Source: Streptococcus sp. 116-D4
Lineage (GTDB): Bacteria; Bacillota; Bacilli; Lactobacillales; Streptococcaceae
Assembly: GCF_009731465.1 (NCBI RefSeq)
Contig: NZ_AP021887.1
Span: 1,110,001 to 1,174,000, forward strand
Reading direction: 5' to 3'
DNA: 64,000 nucleotides
Part shown: piece by piece, positions 23,290-33,015 of the stretch
How the letters are laid out: every line of letters starts with the position of its first letter
Numbering within the stretch: position 1 is the stretch's first letter
Made by a program: the position numbers and the translations under genes
The notes under the pieces: generated by a model
The model's database searches: none
Told to the model about the DNA's origin: nothing
The model's input: the letters and a program-made list of their open reading frames with translations, nothing else

Positions 23290-24465
23290 CTAGTCTTTGC
23301 TACTATCTAAGTTGGCTTGTGCATAGGCCTGCCAGATTTTTTGTTGGGGTTTAGCAAGTGGGTAATTTTTAAACTCTTCTGGTGAAAGCCAGCGAACTTC
23401 CCTATCTGAAAAATCATGGAAGTCACTCACCTGGCCTGCTACAATTTGAATATGCCACATGCGATGACTAAAGACATGCTTGACAGTGTCAAAATGCAGA
23501 TTAAGCCAATCAACTTCTAAATCATAGTCCTGCTGAAAACTCTCTTCTGGACTGGGTCCAAAGTTCACACTTTCTTCTGCAACCTGATGAAAGAGATCAA
23601 ACTGCTCTTCTTGCGAAAAGTTATCAACTTCTATCAAGGGAAAATGCCAAAAGCCTGCCAACAACTTTTCACTTTCATTTTTTTCAAGTAAAAATTGTCC
23701 CTGAGTATTTTTGACTACCAAGGCTTTAAGATAAATTGAAACAGGCTTTTTCTTGGGAGCCTTGATTGGATAACGGTCCATTGTACCATTCAGATATGCC
23801 GCACTGAAGTCCCTAACTGGGCTTTCTTTTGGCCTAGGACTTACAGGAGCCTCAATATCAGACCCTAAGTCCATCAAGGCTTGATTAAAGTCACCTGGCC
23901 GTTCTGGGTCAATCAAGATTTCCATCATGGCTTGGAAAATCTTTCGATTGCTAGGAATCCCAATATCGTGGTTGACTTCAAACAGACGCGCCAAAACCCG
24001 CATAACATTACCATCTACAGCTGGCTCGGGCAAGTTAAAAGCAATACTGGAAATCGCTCCTGCTGTGTAAGGACCAATCCCTTTCAAGCTGGAAATTCCT
24101 TCATAGGTATTTGGAAATTGACCACCAAAGTCTGTCATAATCTGCTGGGCTGCAGCCTGCATATTGCGTACTCGAGAATAATAACCCAAACCTTCCCAAG
24201 CCTTCAACAAACGCTCTTCAGGCGCAGTAGCCAAACTTTCTACAGTTGGAAACCAGTCCAAGAATCGTTCGTAATAAGGAATAACCGTATCCACCCTAGT
24301 CTGCTGGAGCATGATTTCTGAGACCCAGATATGATAAGGATTTTTACTTCTCCTCCAAGGTAAATCTCTTTTATTTTCATCATACCAAGCGAGAAGTTTC
24401 TCACGGAAAGAAACAATCTTCTCCTCCGGCCACATGACGATACCGTATTCTTTCAAATCTAACAT
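23290..24465 (-). CDS. mutY: A/G-specific adenine glycosylase, cluster-less
   Basis: Removes adenine mispaired with 8-oxoguanine. 391 residues: HhH-GPD glycosylase domain with catalytic E50 ([10 protein letters not shown]), hairpin [12 protein letters not shown] (about 127-138) and catalytic D151 (AVDGNVMRV), then a C-terminal NUDIX-like domain (about 240-370) that reads 8-oxoG. The four cysteines that normally hold a [4Fe-4S] cluster after residue 200 are absent, and the whole protein contains no cysteine. The ATG lies six bases after an extended -10, predicting a leaderless mRNA. Same strand as vicRKX and immediately upstream of it. Confidence 0.95.
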   Translation of the reverse strand: MLDLKEYGIVMWPEEKIVSFREKLLAWYDENKRDLPWRRSKNPYHIWVSEIMLQQTRVDTVIPYYERFLDWFPTVESLATAPEERLLKAWEGLGYYSRVRNMQAAAQQIMTDFGGQFPNTYEGISSLKGIGPYTAGAISSIAFNLPEPAVDGNVMRVLARLFEVNHDIGIPSNRKIFQAMMEILIDPERPGDFNQALMDLGSDIEAPVSPRPKESPVRDFSAAYLNGTMDRYPIKAPKKKPVSIYLKALVVKNTQGQFLLEKNESEKLLAGFWHFPLIEVDNFSQEEQFDLFHQVAEESVNFGPSPEESFQQDYDLEVDWLNLHFDTVKHVFSHRMWHIQIVAGQVSDFHDFSDREVRWLSPEEFKNYPLAKPQQKIWQAYAQANLDSSKD

Positions 24466-24480
24466 ATCTCTAGTATAACA
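24463..24480 (-). promoter_or_regulatory. mutY extended -10 fused to start codon
   Basis: TGTTATACT (24480-24472), six bases, ATG at 24465; no ribosome site. Confidence 0.65.
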
Positions 24481-24512
24481 CAGAAGATTCTAACTGTCCT
24501 TTTCCTAGTATT

Positions 24513-24710
24513 AATACTCTTCGAAAATCTCTTCAAACCACGTCAACGTCGCCTTGCCGTATATATGTTACTGACTTCGTCAGTTCTATCCACAACCTCA
24601 AAACAGTGTTTTGAGCTGACTTCGTCAGTCTTATCTGCAACCTCAAAGCAGTGCTTTGAGCAACCTGCGGCCAGTTTCCTAGTTTGCTCTTTGATTTTCA
24701 TTGAGTATAA
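24513..24710. repeat. BOX element, A-B-B-C
   Basis: About 198 bp starting AATACTCTTCGAAAATCTC and ending CATTGAGTATAA. The boxA part contains the complement of the CTACGGCAAGGCGACG-type core, followed by two tandem boxB units (TGACTTCGTCAGT plus AACCTCAAA-CAGTG-TTTGAG palindromes, about 24572-24616 and 24617-24661) and boxC. Located between mutY and pta. The 60-codon open frames in it are not genes. Confidence 0.85.
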
Positions 24711-24735
24711 AAAGCCTCTTCCCAAGGGAAAGAGG
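24711..24735 (-). terminator. Terminator after pta
   Basis: CCTCTT/AAGAGG stem with inner CCC/GGG pairs and one bulge, followed on the minus strand by CTTTTTA; abuts the BOX repeat. Confidence 0.65.
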
Positions 24736-24743
24736 ACTAAATC

Positions 24744-25718
24744 TTATTGATGAACTGCTTGGGCTGCTGTGATGAGGGTCAACTTGTACACATCATCCGC
24801 ATTACATCCACGAGAAAGGTCGTTAACTGGCTTATTCAAACCTTGTAGAACAGGTCCAACAGCCGCAAAACCACCAAGACGTTCTGCCATCTTGTAACCA
24901 ATATTTCCTGCCTCGATACCTGGGAAGATGAAGACATTTGCTTGACCAGCAACTGTACTTCCAGGAGCTTTCAAAGCTGCAGTTTCTGGAACAAAAGCCG
25001 CATCAAATTGCAACTCACCATCGATTTCGAGGTCAGGACGCAAGTCGTGAGCAATTTTAGTTGCTTCAACTACTTTATCAACACTTTCACCAAAGCCTGA
25101 ACCTTTAGTAGAATAGCTTAGCATGGCAATTTTAGGCTCGATGCCAAACATCTTAGCTGTGATTGCTGAGTTGATGGCAATTTCAGCCAAGGCTTCTGCA
25201 TCTGGGTTGATGTTGATGGCACAATCTCCAAATAAGTAACGTTCCGTACCACGAACCATGAGGAAGGCACCTGAAGTACGAGTAACATTTGGACGAGTTT
25301 TGATGATTTGAAGAGCTGGACGTACTGTCGAAGCTGTTGAGTGAATCGCTCCTGACACCATACCATCAACCAAGCCCAAATAAACCAACATAACACCAAA
25401 GTAGTTGACATCTTCAACCAAAACCTTGCGTGCATCTTCTTCAGACATTTTTCCCTTGCGACGCTCCACTAAGGCAGCAACCATTTCTTCAAATTGATCG
25501 TAGTGTTGAGGGTCGATGACTTCATAACCATCCTCGATGCCTTCGATTTCAAGATAAATTTTAATTTTTTCAGGATTTCCAAGCAAAACAGGAATCACTT
25601 CTGTTTCTTTTACCAGGCGTTTAGTCGCTTGAAGAATACGAGGTTCTTCCCCTTCAGGGAGAACGATACGAGCATTTTTACCAACCAAGTTGGCTTTGAG
25701 ACTTTCAAAAACTTCCAT
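24744..25718 (-). CDS. pta: Phosphate acetyltransferase
   Basis: Exchanges acetyl-CoA and acetyl phosphate; in streptococci it connects pyruvate oxidase or Pfl products with acetate kinase. 324 residues, normal length for the short Pta form, with ARIVLPEGEEPRIL near the N-terminus, GLVDGMVSGAIHSTA near residue 115, MLSYSTKGSG near 198 and FPGIEAGNIGYKMAERLG near 268. It has its own -10 (TATAAT, 25748-25743) and an AAAGGAG ribosome site and is downstream of the relQ-nadK-rluD operon on the same strand. Confidence 0.97.
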   Translation of the reverse strand: MEVFESLKANLVGKNARIVLPEGEEPRILQATKRLVKETEVIPVLLGNPEKIKIYLEIEGIEDGYEVIDPQHYDQFEEMVAALVERRKGKMSEEDARKVLVEDVNYFGVMLVYLGLVDGMVSGAIHSTASTVRPALQIIKTRPNVTRTSGAFLMVRGTERYLFGDCAININPDAEALAEIAINSAITAKMFGIEPKIAMLSYSTKGSGFGESVDKVVEATKIAHDLRPDLEIDGELQFDAAFVPETAALKAPGSTVAGQANVFIFPGIEAGNIGYKMAERLGGFAAVGPVLQGLNKPVNDLSRGCNADDVYKLTLITAAQAVHQ

Positions 25719-25762
25719 GAGTTTTTCTCCTTTTAGATAATAATTATACTCTGAAACAATTT

Positions 25763-26659
25763 TTATAGAGTATTAGTTGATAACTGGGTAATAAGGTTGC
25801 TAAAATCATCCGGCAAGGGACTTTCTAACTGCAAGTCTTGCTCTAGAAAAGGATGATAAAAAGATAGGTAATGGCAATGCAAAGCCTGACGTTGGATGCC
25901 GTCGTCCAGACTACCACCGTACAAGTCATCTCCCAACAAAGGAAAACCAATATGAGAAAAGTGGACTCGGATTTGGTGGGTTCGCCCAGTGTGCAGGCGA
26001 ATATCGACCAAGTGAATATTCCCATAAGAAGCTACAATCTTGTATGAAGTATGAGCATACTTTCCACCTTTAGCTACACGTCTGGTAATAATGGAGTCTT
26101 CATCACGCGCAATCGGAGCAATAATTTCACCCTCTGACTCCAAGTGTCCATGACCTTTAACCAAAGCAAAGTAGCGTTTCTCAATGGACTTCTTCTGCAA
26201 CTGCTTGTCTAATCGTGCATGAGCATAGCCGTGCTTGGCAAAGAGCATCAAGCCAGAAGTATCTCTATCAAGTCTGGTTACAATATGAACCTGCTGATTT
26301 TCGTAATTTTGCTTAACATAGTAACCCTTGATAAAATTGGCAATGGTATTGGAGTGATTGACACTAGGAATAGAAGCCACTCCATAGGGTTTGTTTAAGA
26401 CTAGAAAATGATCATCCTCATAGAGAATGTCTAGTGGTCTCTCGATAGCTTCGAGAGTTTCAAAACCTTCCTCAGCAGGAATATCAATGGTAACACGGTC
26501 TCCAATATCCAAAAGATACGTTGCATTTTGCGGTTGGTCATTGACCAGAATAGCTCCGCCTCGAAACTTAATCTTGGCCAGCAGCCCCTTCGAAACCTCG
26601 TGCTTTTTTAAGAAGGTCTTAACCTTGACATGCTCATCTGCGATAAATTCAAACCTCAT
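25763..26659 (-). CDS. rluD: RluA/RluD-family pseudouridine synthase
   Basis: Isomerises uridines in RNA, most likely in 23S rRNA. 298 residues with an N-terminal S4-like RNA-binding domain (about 1-80) and the catalytic domain; the family motif is [16 protein letters not shown] with the nucleophilic aspartate in RLDRDTSG near residue 131, and [15 protein letters not shown] near residue 222. The start overlaps the end of nadK by four bases, so it belongs to the relQ-nadK-rluD operon. The exact target uridine cannot be assigned. Confidence 0.9.
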   Translation of the reverse strand: MRFEFIADEHVKVKTFLKKHEVSKGLLAKIKFRGGAILVNDQPQNATYLLDIGDRVTIDIPAEEGFETLEAIERPLDILYEDDHFLVLNKPYGVASIPSVNHSNTIANFIKGYYVKQNYENQQVHIVTRLDRDTSGLMLFAKHGYAHARLDKQLQKKSIEKRYFALVKGHGHLESEGEIIAPIARDEDSIITRRVAKGGKYAHTSYKIVASYGNIHLVDIRLHTGRTHQIRVHFSHIGFPLLGDDLYGGSLDDGIQRQALHCHYLSFYHPFLEQDLQLESPLPDDFSNLITQLSTNTL

Positions 26660-27474
26660 TCATCCACCTCGCCGATGAAAGCATCCTTAACACGATTCCA
26701 AAAACTGGTGTGGCTAGGTGAGGCGACAAAGTGAATCTTATGATGGTCGATTTGATACTCGATTCGCTCAATATTGCGGAAAGAATAAACACTATTGTCA
26801 ACTGAAATGGTATGGTAATCGTTTCTCGTTGGGATCAGTTCAATCTTGTCCTTCTTTGGAACAATAATGGACGAACCCAGCGTTCGATAGACCCGATTAT
26901 TAAGGCTGGCAATTTCTGTTAATTGAAGAGCTTCAATGGTAGGGTGTAAAACAGCTCCCCCAAGCGACTTGTTATAGGCTGTACTGCCAGTTGGAGTCGA
27001 AACTGTTAGCCCGTCTCCACGAAAACGTTCAAAGGGGACACCATTGATTACAATATCCGCCACCATGGTTCGATCGGACCTGCGGATGCTAGCTTCATTT
27101 AATGCTCTAAAAATCTTTACTTCACCATTTTCAAGGAAGACCTTCGCATTTAGAACAGGATAAGAGATTCTTGCACCAGTATCTAGCTGCAAATTAGTCA
27201 CTAGCTTGTCCAACTCAAAATCACGATAATCTGTATAGAAGCCCAAATGTCCAGTATGAACACCGATAAAACGGACCTTATCAAGTTGGTTTTCGTACTT
27301 ATGAAAGGCCGACAGGAGCATGCCATCTCCACCAATGGAAATGACAATGTCCGGGTTAGTATCATTGAGTATAAACTGATTTCTCTTCAAACGATCTCGC
27401 AATTCATACAAAACCCTTTGACTCTGCGGTTTTCTATTCGCTATCAGATTAATTCGTTTACCTGTATTCTTCAT
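26656..27474 (-). CDS. nadK: NAD kinase
   Basis: Phosphorylates NAD to NADP. The ATG at 27474 gives 272 residues ([15 protein letters not shown]); a GTG at 27486 with AGGA just before it would add four residues and cannot be excluded. Family landmarks are [13 protein letters not shown] (GGDG loop near residue 47), [15 protein letters not shown] and [21 protein letters not shown]. Its start is inside the end of relQ and it overlaps rluD, so translation is coupled along the operon. Confidence 0.95.
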   Translation of the reverse strand: MKNTGKRINLIANRKPQSQRVLYELRDRLKRNQFILNDTNPDIVISIGGDGMLLSAFHKYENQLDKVRFIGVHTGHLGFYTDYRDFELDKLVTNLQLDTGARISYPVLNAKVFLENGEVKIFRALNEASIRRSDRTMVADIVINGVPFERFRGDGLTVSTPTGSTAYNKSLGGAVLHPTIEALQLTEIASLNNRVYRTLGSSIIVPKKDKIELIPTRNDYHTISVDNSVYSFRNIERIEYQIDHHKIHFVASPSHTSFWNRVKDAFIGEVDE

Positions 27475-28129
27475 CTGTATCGTCACTGTTTCCTACACCA
27501 TCATTTAATTTTCTACTCAAAGGATCAAAAAGCGCCTGGGCTTCCTGAATATCATCTCGAATTTTACCCATTTCTTCATCCAACTGATGAGCAATTTTTG
27601 CAGTAATTTCCAGTCGATTCTTAATTTCCTCTGGGAAATCCCCTTGGTACTTGTAGTTGAGAGAATGTTCTATCGTTGCCCAGAAATTCATGGCCAAGGT
27701 ACGAATTTGAATTTCCGCCAAAATGGTTTTAGCACCATTAATAGTATCAACCGTATATTCTACTACCACATGGTAGGAACGGTAACCTGATGCTTTTCGA
27801 TGAGTAATGTAATCGCGCTCCTGTATGATCCGCATATCCTGACGCTTGCGCAAAATCTCCACCACTTCTTGGACGTCATCTACAAACTGGACCATCACAC
27901 GCAAACCGGCAATATCCTGCAAATCATGTTCCAAGGTCGCATAAGTGATACCACGACGGGCCATTTTTTCCTTAATACTCTCAATCGGCTTCACCCTACC
28001 CGTCACAAACTCAATCGGAGAATGCTTATTTTGCTTGCGGTATTGCTTACGAATACCACGTAGTTTAATCTTTAACTCACCAACAGCTTGAATGTAAGGA
28101 TCTATAAATTCTTCCCATTCTATGGTCAT
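27458..28129 (-). CDS. relQ: Small alarmone synthetase RelQ
   Basis: Makes (p)ppGpp from ATP and GTP/GDP in response to stress; synthetase-only form without hydrolase, TGS or ACT domains. 223 residues. The synthetase core shows [13 protein letters not shown] near residue 45, [34 protein letters not shown] and [22 protein letters not shown], all typical of RelQ/YjbM. A C-terminal helical segment follows. First gene of the operon with nadK and rluD; GGGAG ribosome site. Confidence 0.94.
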   Translation of the reverse strand: MTIEWEEFIDPYIQAVGELKIKLRGIRKQYRKQNKHSPIEFVTGRVKPIESIKEKMARRGITYATLEHDLQDIAGLRVMVQFVDDVQEVVEILRKRQDMRIIQERDYITHRKASGYRSYHVVVEYTVDTINGAKTILAEIQIRTLAMNFWATIEHSLNYKYQGDFPEEIKNRLEITAKIAHQLDEEMGKIRDDIQEAQALFDPLSRKLNDGVGNSDDTDEEYR

Positions 28130-28169
28130 ATATTCTCCCTTATTCTCATATTATCCTTCAAAAATATCT

Positions 28170-28198
28170 TTGATTTTTTCTCCAGATTTATATACAAT
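28170..28198 (+). promoter_or_regulatory. Promoter of CYTH gene
   Basis: TTGATT (28170-28175), 17 bp, TACAAT (28193-28198), in the divergent region shared with relQ. Confidence 0.7.
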
Positions 28199-28256
28199 AA
28201 ATACAAAGCTATTATATCATAAATCCGCTTTCAACGATAAAGAAAAGGTAAGAAAA

Positions 28257-28826
28257 ATGAAACATTTAGAAATTGAATTGAAAACACTACTGAAAAAAGA
28301 TGAATATGAACATCTAAAAGAGCAATTCACAGGTGTCACTCCTGTTCTTCAAAAAAATTACTACATTGACACGCCTAATTTTGAACTGCGAGAAAAGAAA
28401 GTTGCTATGCGCATTCGCACTTTTGAAGACTGGGCAGAATTGACACTCAAAGTTCCACAAAGTGTTGGAAACATGGAATACAACCAAAAATTGCAACTAA
28501 AAGATGCTGAAAACTATCTAAGTAAGGAAGAACTTCCTCAAGGGGCGGTACTGGATGAATTGGCGAAACATGGTATTCAAAGCAAGAAATGGCAGGTACT
28601 TGGTTGTCTAACAACGCTGCGCTATGAGATGCAAACAGCTATTGGTCTCATGGCGCTAGATGAAAGTCAGTACTTTGATATTACAGATTACGAATTGGAG
28701 CTAGAAGTTGAGAATCACGAACAAGGGAAACAAGATTTCCAGCAATTTTTAGAGGAAAATCAGATTGATTATCAAAAAGCTCCTTCAAAATTGGTTCGAT
28801 TTGTCAAAAGCATGAAAAATAGCTGA
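28257..28826 (+). CDS. CYTH domain protein
   Basis: 189 residues from the ATG at 28257, which follows an AAAGGTAAG ribosome site; the frame is open further upstream but the promoter lies there. It begins MKHLEIELKTLLKKDEY, matching the ExExK signature of CYTH (CyaB/thiamine triphosphatase) enzymes, and further tunnel residues are present (NYYIDTPNFELREKKVAMRIR, AELTLKVPQ, YFDITDYELELEVE). The family acts on triphosphate-bearing or polyphosphate substrates with a metal ion. Its position opposite relQ and nadK is conserved in streptococci as I recall; the substrate is unknown. Confidence 0.88.
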   Translation: MKHLEIELKTLLKKDEYEHLKEQFTGVTPVLQKNYYIDTPNFELREKKVAMRIRTFEDWAELTLKVPQSVGNMEYNQKLQLKDAENYLSKEELPQGAVLDELAKHGIQSKKWQVLGCLTTLRYEMQTAIGLMALDESQYFDITDYELELEVENHEQGKQDFQQFLEENQIDYQKAPSKLVRFVKSMKNS

Positions 28827-28924
28827 AATAATCTCTATTTTTTGGTAAAATAGAAAAGATAAAAATACAAAAATCCCAGTTCGTATAGGCTAGGATTTAA
28901 AAAGTTTACAGAGGACGGTCTATA

Positions 28925-29884
28925 ATGTCAGATAGAAAAAACATGAAACTTTTCGCACTCAACTCAAACCAAGAGATTGCACAGAAAATTGCACAGGCTG
29001 TTGGTGTCCCACTTGGAAAACTATCATCACGTCAATTTTCAGACGGAGAAATCCAAGTGAATATTGAAGAAAGTGTCCGTGGTTATGATGTTTACATCAT
29101 CCAATCAACAAGTTTCCCTGTTAACAACCACCTAATGGAATTGCTTATCATGGTCGACGCTTGTGTTCGTGCAAGTGCCCACAGTATCAACGTAGTCCTT
29201 CCTTATTTTGGCTATGCACGCCAAGACCGTATCGCTTCGCCTCGTGAGCCACTTACAGCTAAACTAGTTGCCAATATGCTTGTTAAGGCCGGTGTTGACC
29301 GTGTCCTTACACTTGATTTGCATGCCGTTCAGGTTCAAGGATTCTTTGATATTCCTGTTGATAACCTCTTCACAGTGCCCCTATTTGCAAAACATTACTG
29401 CGATAAGGGCCTACTCGGTTCAGATGTTGTTGTCGTCAGCCCTAAAAATTCAGGTGTGAAACGTGCTCGTAGTCTGGCTGAATATCTTGATGCTCCTATT
29501 GCCATTATCGACTACCCTCAAGACGATGCAAGTCGCAACGAAGGCTATATCATCGGGGATGTTGAAGGTAAAAAAGCTATCTTGATTGATGACATTTTAA
29601 ATACAGGACGTACCTTCTCTGAAGCTGCTAAAATTGTTGAACGTGAAGGGGCTACAGAAATTTATGCTGTTTCTAGCCACGGTCTCTTCGTCGAAGGAGC
29701 TGCTGAACTTCTTGACAATACGAATATTAAAGAAATTCTTGTGACTGATTCAGTAGCAACAAAAGAAAAAACTCCTAAAAACGTATGCTACATCACTGCT
29801 AGTGAGTTAATTGGTGATGCCATCGTCCGTATCCACGAAAGAAAACCAGTCAGCCCACTCTTTGCCTACAACAAAAAGAAATAA
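28925..29884 (+). CDS. prs: Ribose-phosphate pyrophosphokinase
   Basis: Makes PRPP from ribose-5-phosphate and ATP for purine, pyrimidine, NAD, His and Trp synthesis. 319 residues, class I length. Landmarks: [28 protein letters not shown], the PRPP signature [14 protein letters not shown] region and [23 protein letters not shown] ribosome site nine bases before the ATG. Heads a run of four genes (cysteine desulfurase and two small proteins follow). Streptococci usually carry a second prs copy elsewhere; this one would be prs2 in pneumococcal naming. Confidence 0.95.
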   Translation: MSDRKNMKLFALNSNQEIAQKIAQAVGVPLGKLSSRQFSDGEIQVNIEESVRGYDVYIIQSTSFPVNNHLMELLIMVDACVRASAHSINVVLPYFGYARQDRIASPREPLTAKLVANMLVKAGVDRVLTLDLHAVQVQGFFDIPVDNLFTVPLFAKHYCDKGLLGSDVVVVSPKNSGVKRARSLAEYLDAPIAIIDYPQDDASRNEGYIIGDVEGKKAILIDDILNTGRTFSEAAKIVEREGATEIYAVSSHGLFVEGAAELLDNTNIKEILVTDSVATKEKTPKNVCYITASELIGDAIVRIHERKPVSPLFAYNKKK

Positions 29885-29893
29885 GGTGATTCT

Positions 29894-31009
29894 TTGATTT
29901 ATTTGGACAATGCTGCAACGACTCCCATGTCAGCAGTTGCTATTTTAGCTATGACCGAGGTTATGCAAGAAACCTATGGCAATCCTTCTAGTATTCATAG
30001 TCATGGCCGTCAAGCTGGAAAACTCTTGCGAGAAGCTCGTCAGGAGCTAGCTCAGTTACTGGGGACAAAACCTCAACATATTTTCTTCACTTCTGGTGGA
30101 ACTGAAGGCAACAATACTGCTATCATTGGTTACTGTCTTCGTCATCAAGAACAAGGAAAACATATTATCACAACTGCCATTGAGCACCATGCCGTCCTTG
30201 AAACCATTGATTACTTGGTTCAACACTTTGGTTTTGAAGCAACCATTATCCAACCAGAAAATCAAGAAATCACAGCCCAACAAATTCAAGAGGCTTTACG
30301 TGACGATACGATTTTGGTTTCTACCATGTTTGCCAATAATGAGACAGGAAACCTACTGCCCATTGCTGAAATTGGCCAAATACTCAAGCAACACCCTGCT
30401 GCCTATCATGTCGATGCAGTTCAAGCTATTGGTAAAATCCCTATTCATCCAGAAGAATTGGGCATTGATTTTCTCACTGCTTCAGCCCATAAATTTCATG
30501 GTCCTAAGGGAATCGGATTTCTCTACGCATCTAGCATGGACTTTGATTCCTATCTCCATGGTGGAGACCAAGAACAGAAAAAACGTGCAGGAACCGAAAA
30601 TTTAGCTGCCATCGTAGGCATGGTTGCAGCCCTAAAAGAGGACCTAGAACAACAAGAAGAACATTTCAACCATGTACAAAATCTAGAAACTGCCTTTCTG
30701 GCAGAGCTAGAGGGAGTTCAGTATTACTTGAATAGAGGCGACCACCATCTCCCTTATGTTCTCAATATTGGATTTCCTGGTCAGAAAAACGACCTCTTAC
30801 TCCTTCGTCTAGATTTGGCTGGAATTTCAATCTCCACTGGCTCAGCCTGCACTGCAGGCATTGTCCAGTCTAGCCATGTTCTTGAAGCTATGTACGGAGC
30901 AAATTCAGAACGCTTGAAGGAATCCGTTCGGATCAGTTTGTCGCCACAAAATACTGTTGAAGACCTACAAACTCTCGCAAAAACCTTAAAAGAAATTATC
31001 GGAGGTTAG
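29894..31009 (+). CDS. Cysteine desulfurase (NifS/IscS-like)
   Basis: PLP enzyme taking sulphur from cysteine for tRNA thiolation or other sulphur transfer. 371 residues. The pyridoxal lysine is K200 in ASAHKFHGPKG, the active cysteine C319 in TGSACTAG, and the N-terminus reads YLDNAATTPM. The start codon is TTG (29894) with AAGGTGAT as ribosome site, nine bases after prs, so it is co-transcribed with prs. Class by loop sequence is nearer to the IscS/NifS group than to SufS. The partner acceptor protein is not in the window. Confidence 0.92.
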   Translation: MIYLDNAATTPMSAVAILAMTEVMQETYGNPSSIHSHGRQAGKLLREARQELAQLLGTKPQHIFFTSGGTEGNNTAIIGYCLRHQEQGKHIITTAIEHHAVLETIDYLVQHFGFEATIIQPENQEITAQQIQEALRDDTILVSTMFANNETGNLLPIAEIGQILKQHPAAYHVDAVQAIGKIPIHPEELGIDFLTASAHKFHGPKGIGFLYASSMDFDSYLHGGDQEQKKRAGTENLAAIVGMVAALKEDLEQQEEHFNHVQNLETAFLAELEGVQYYLNRGDHHLPYVLNIGFPGQKNDLLLLRLDLAGISISTGSACTAGIVQSSHVLEAMYGANSERLKESVRISLSPQNTVEDLQTLAKTLKEIIGG

Positions 31010-31013
31010 CCAT

Positions 31014-31361
31014 ATGGCATTTGAAAAAACCATTCAGTTAAAAAATTGTCCTTACGACTACACTCTTAGCCCATCTGTTAAAAAATTCACCCTTAAGGAC
31101 AACACCTTTTTTGAGACTAAGATTGGTAACTATGAATTGACTCGCCTTTTGGAAAAAGTTCCGAACAGCGGTGAGGGATTCCAACTCAAAATCATTATTA
31201 ACAAGGAACTTACAGGTGCTAAAATTAATATAACCGACAAGTTTGGACTACGTCTAGTTGATATTTTCAAATCAGAAGACCACCACATTCATCAGGAAAA
31301 ATTCTACTTCCTCATGGATAGCTTGGTAGAACGTGGTATCTTTATAAAATCTGAAAGATAG
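31014..31361 (+). CDS. DUF1831 family protein
   Basis: 115-residue cytosolic protein of unknown function (MAFEKTIQLKNCPYDYTLSP). It resembles the DUF1831 family of lactic acid bacteria. It starts four bases after the cysteine desulfurase stop codon, a tight association that suggests a role linked to sulphur transfer or tRNA modification; that is inference only. No cysteine pair or metal motif apart from a single early Cys13. Confidence 0.8.
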   Translation: MAFEKTIQLKNCPYDYTLSPSVKKFTLKDNTFFETKIGNYELTRLLEKVPNSGEGFQLKIIINKELTGAKINITDKFGLRLVDIFKSEDHHIHQEKFYFLMDSLVERGIFIKSER

Positions 31362-31368
31362 GGCCCAT

Positions 31369-31578
31369 ATGTTTGAACTGACCTATAAAGACAGCTATCA
31401 TATAGAGCGCACTCTCAAGTATGAAGACTATGAAGCTCTCATGCTGGCTCTGTCAGGATGTGTGACTCTGCCAGATACACTTTATGTAACTTCTCTGACT
31501 TTTAAGGGGCAGGAAGTTTACCAAGGACTGGTCGGAGACCTCTACCGTTTTCTATCACATGCAGATTTTTTACATTAA
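31369..31578 (+). CDS. DUF4649 family small protein
   Basis: 69-residue protein (MFELTYKDSYHIERTLKYED) with no membrane segment, seven bases after the preceding gene and ending at a terminator, so it is the last member of the prs-desulfurase run. It looks like the streptococcal DUF4649 family; function unknown. Confidence 0.78.
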   Translation: MFELTYKDSYHIERTLKYEDYEALMLALSGCVTLPDTLYVTSLTFKGQEVYQGLVGDLYRFLSHADFLH

Positions 31579-31602
31579 AACTAAGATTTTTCTTAGTTTT
31601 TT
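31577..31602 (+). terminator. Terminator after prs-desulfurase operon
   Basis: AAAACTAAGA/TCTTAGTTTT stem with a TTTT loop, overlapping the stop codon of the 69-residue gene and followed by further T. Confidence 0.8.
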
Positions 31603-31609
31603 CTTGTTT

Positions 31610-31627
31610 TTGTTGATTTTTTCACAA
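31610..31627. promoter_or_regulatory. Rex-type operator before rex
   Basis: TTGTTGA-TTTT-TTCACAA has the exact 7-4-7 layout of the Rex consensus TTGTGAA-N4-TTCACAA; the right half is perfect and the left differs at two positions. It covers the -35 region of the rex promoter (-10 TATAAA at 31634-31639). Confidence 0.55.
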
Positions 31628-31666
31628 TGTTTCTATAAAATAGAAGAATAGAAAGGTTGTGATTTT

Positions 31667-32308
31667 GTGAAAGATAAACAGTCTGCTATTCCAAAAGCTA
31701 CAGCGAAAAGACTCTCTCTCTACTATCGAATATTTAAGAGATTCCATGCAGAAAAGATTGAACGTGCCAACTCTAAGCAAATTGCAGAAGCTATCGGTAT
31801 TGATTCAGCGACCGTACGTCGTGATTTTTCCTATTTTGGTGAACTAGGTCGGCGTGGTTTCGGCTACGATGTCAAAAAACTGATGACATTTTTTGCCGAT
31901 TTGCTCAATGATAACTCCATTACCAATGTCATGCTAGTGGGGATTGGTAATATAGGCCATGCCCTTCTCCACTACCGCTTCCACGAGCGTAACAAGATGA
32001 AGATTATTATGGCATTTGATCTAGATGACCACCCTGAAGTCGGTACCCAAACTCCTGATGGTATTCCCATTTACGGGATTTCTCAAATCAAGGAAAAAAT
32101 CAAGAATGCCGATGTCAAGACTGCGATCTTAACGGTTCCCAGCGTCAAGTCACAAGAGGTTGCTAATCTCTTGGTGGATGCTGGCGTGAAAGGAATTCTC
32201 AGTTTTTCACCAGTCCATCTGCATTTACCAAAAGACGTGGTCGTTCAATATGTCGATTTGACAAGTGAACTCCAAACCCTCCTCTACTTCATGCGAAAAA
32301 AGGATTAG
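31667..32308 (+). CDS. rex: Redox-sensing repressor Rex
   Basis: Represses fermentation and redox genes when NAD+ is high and lets go when NADH binds. 213 residues starting at a GTG with AAAGG upstream. N-terminal winged helix (about 10-80, [26 protein letters not shown] is its recognition region) and Rossmann domain with [12 protein letters not shown] near residue 91. A Rex-type operator precedes it, suggesting autoregulation. Followed 17 bp later by a glutamine amidotransferase gene. Confidence 0.96.
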   Translation: MKDKQSAIPKATAKRLSLYYRIFKRFHAEKIERANSKQIAEAIGIDSATVRRDFSYFGELGRRGFGYDVKKLMTFFADLLNDNSITNVMLVGIGNIGHALLHYRFHERNKMKIIMAFDLDDHPEVGTQTPDGIPIYGISQIKEKIKNADVKTAILTVPSVKSQEVANLLVDAGVKGILSFSPVHLHLPKDVVVQYVDLTSELQTLLYFMRKKD

Positions 32309-32325
32309 AAAGCGAACATCATTTT

Positions 32326-33015
32326 ATGAAAAAACCAGTTATTGGGATTACAGGAAACGAAAAAACTCATCCAGTTGATGATATCATGTTGAGCTACGCA
32401 GCAAAAGGCTTTGTTGAAGGTGTGAAAGACGCTGGAGGGATTCCCATCATCCTACCGATTGGTGATCAAGAAATGGCTAGCCACTATATCAGTATAATTG
32501 ACAAGCTCATCTTGACAGGTGGGCAAAATGTTGATCCAAAATTCTATGGTGAACCGAAAGCCATTGATAGTGATGACTACCACCTTCAAAGAGATATCTT
32601 CGAACTGGCCCTCATCAAAGAAGCTATTAACCAGAAAAAGCCTATTTTCTCCGTCTGCCGTGGCACACAACTCTTTAACGTTGCCATGGGTGGAACTTTG
32701 TACCAAGATATCGAAGACCACTGGCAGGATTGTTCGGCTGAGTACACAAGCCAGCGCTTGGTAACAGAACCTGATACAGTTCTTCGAGAAATCTATGGAG
32801 AAATTTCCCATATTAACTCTTTCCACCATCAGAGTATCAAGGACTTAGCACCAAATTTAAAAATTGCGGCTCATGATCCTCAAGATGGTATCATTGAAGC
32901 TGTCATGAGTACAGATGATACTGCCTTTCTCGGTGTCCAATGGCACCCAGAATTACTATTTGAAAATCGCCCCAAAGATAAAAACCTCTTTGACTATGTC
33001 GTTAATGAACTTTAG
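32326..33015 (+). CDS. Class I glutamine amidotransferase (peptidase C26)
   Basis: 229 residues, gamma-glutamyl-gamma-aminobutyrate hydrolase (PuuD-like) family. The nucleophile cysteine is in [13 protein letters not shown] (near residue 110), and the His-Glu pair is in VQWHPELLF near the C-terminus; [12 protein letters not shown] is a further family motif. It probably hydrolyses a gamma-glutamyl compound. The natural substrate is unknown because no putrescine pathway genes are near. Its stop overlaps that of convergent radC by four bases. Confidence 0.87.
   Translation: MKKPVIGITGNEKTHPVDDIMLSYAAKGFVEGVKDAGGIPIILPIGDQEMASHYISIIDKLILTGGQNVDPKFYGEPKAIDSDDYHLQRDIFELALIKEAINQKKPIFSVCRGTQLFNVAMGGTLYQDIEDHWQDCSAEYTSQRLVTEPDTVLREIYGEISHINSFHHQSIKDLAPNLKIAAHDPQDGIIEAVMSTDDTAFLGVQWHPELLFENRPKDKNLFDYVVNEL

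Noticed and set aside
24543..24750. Short open frames in the BOX repeat before pta
   Set aside because: Products of the boxB palindromes; the same repeat has different frames in its other copies.
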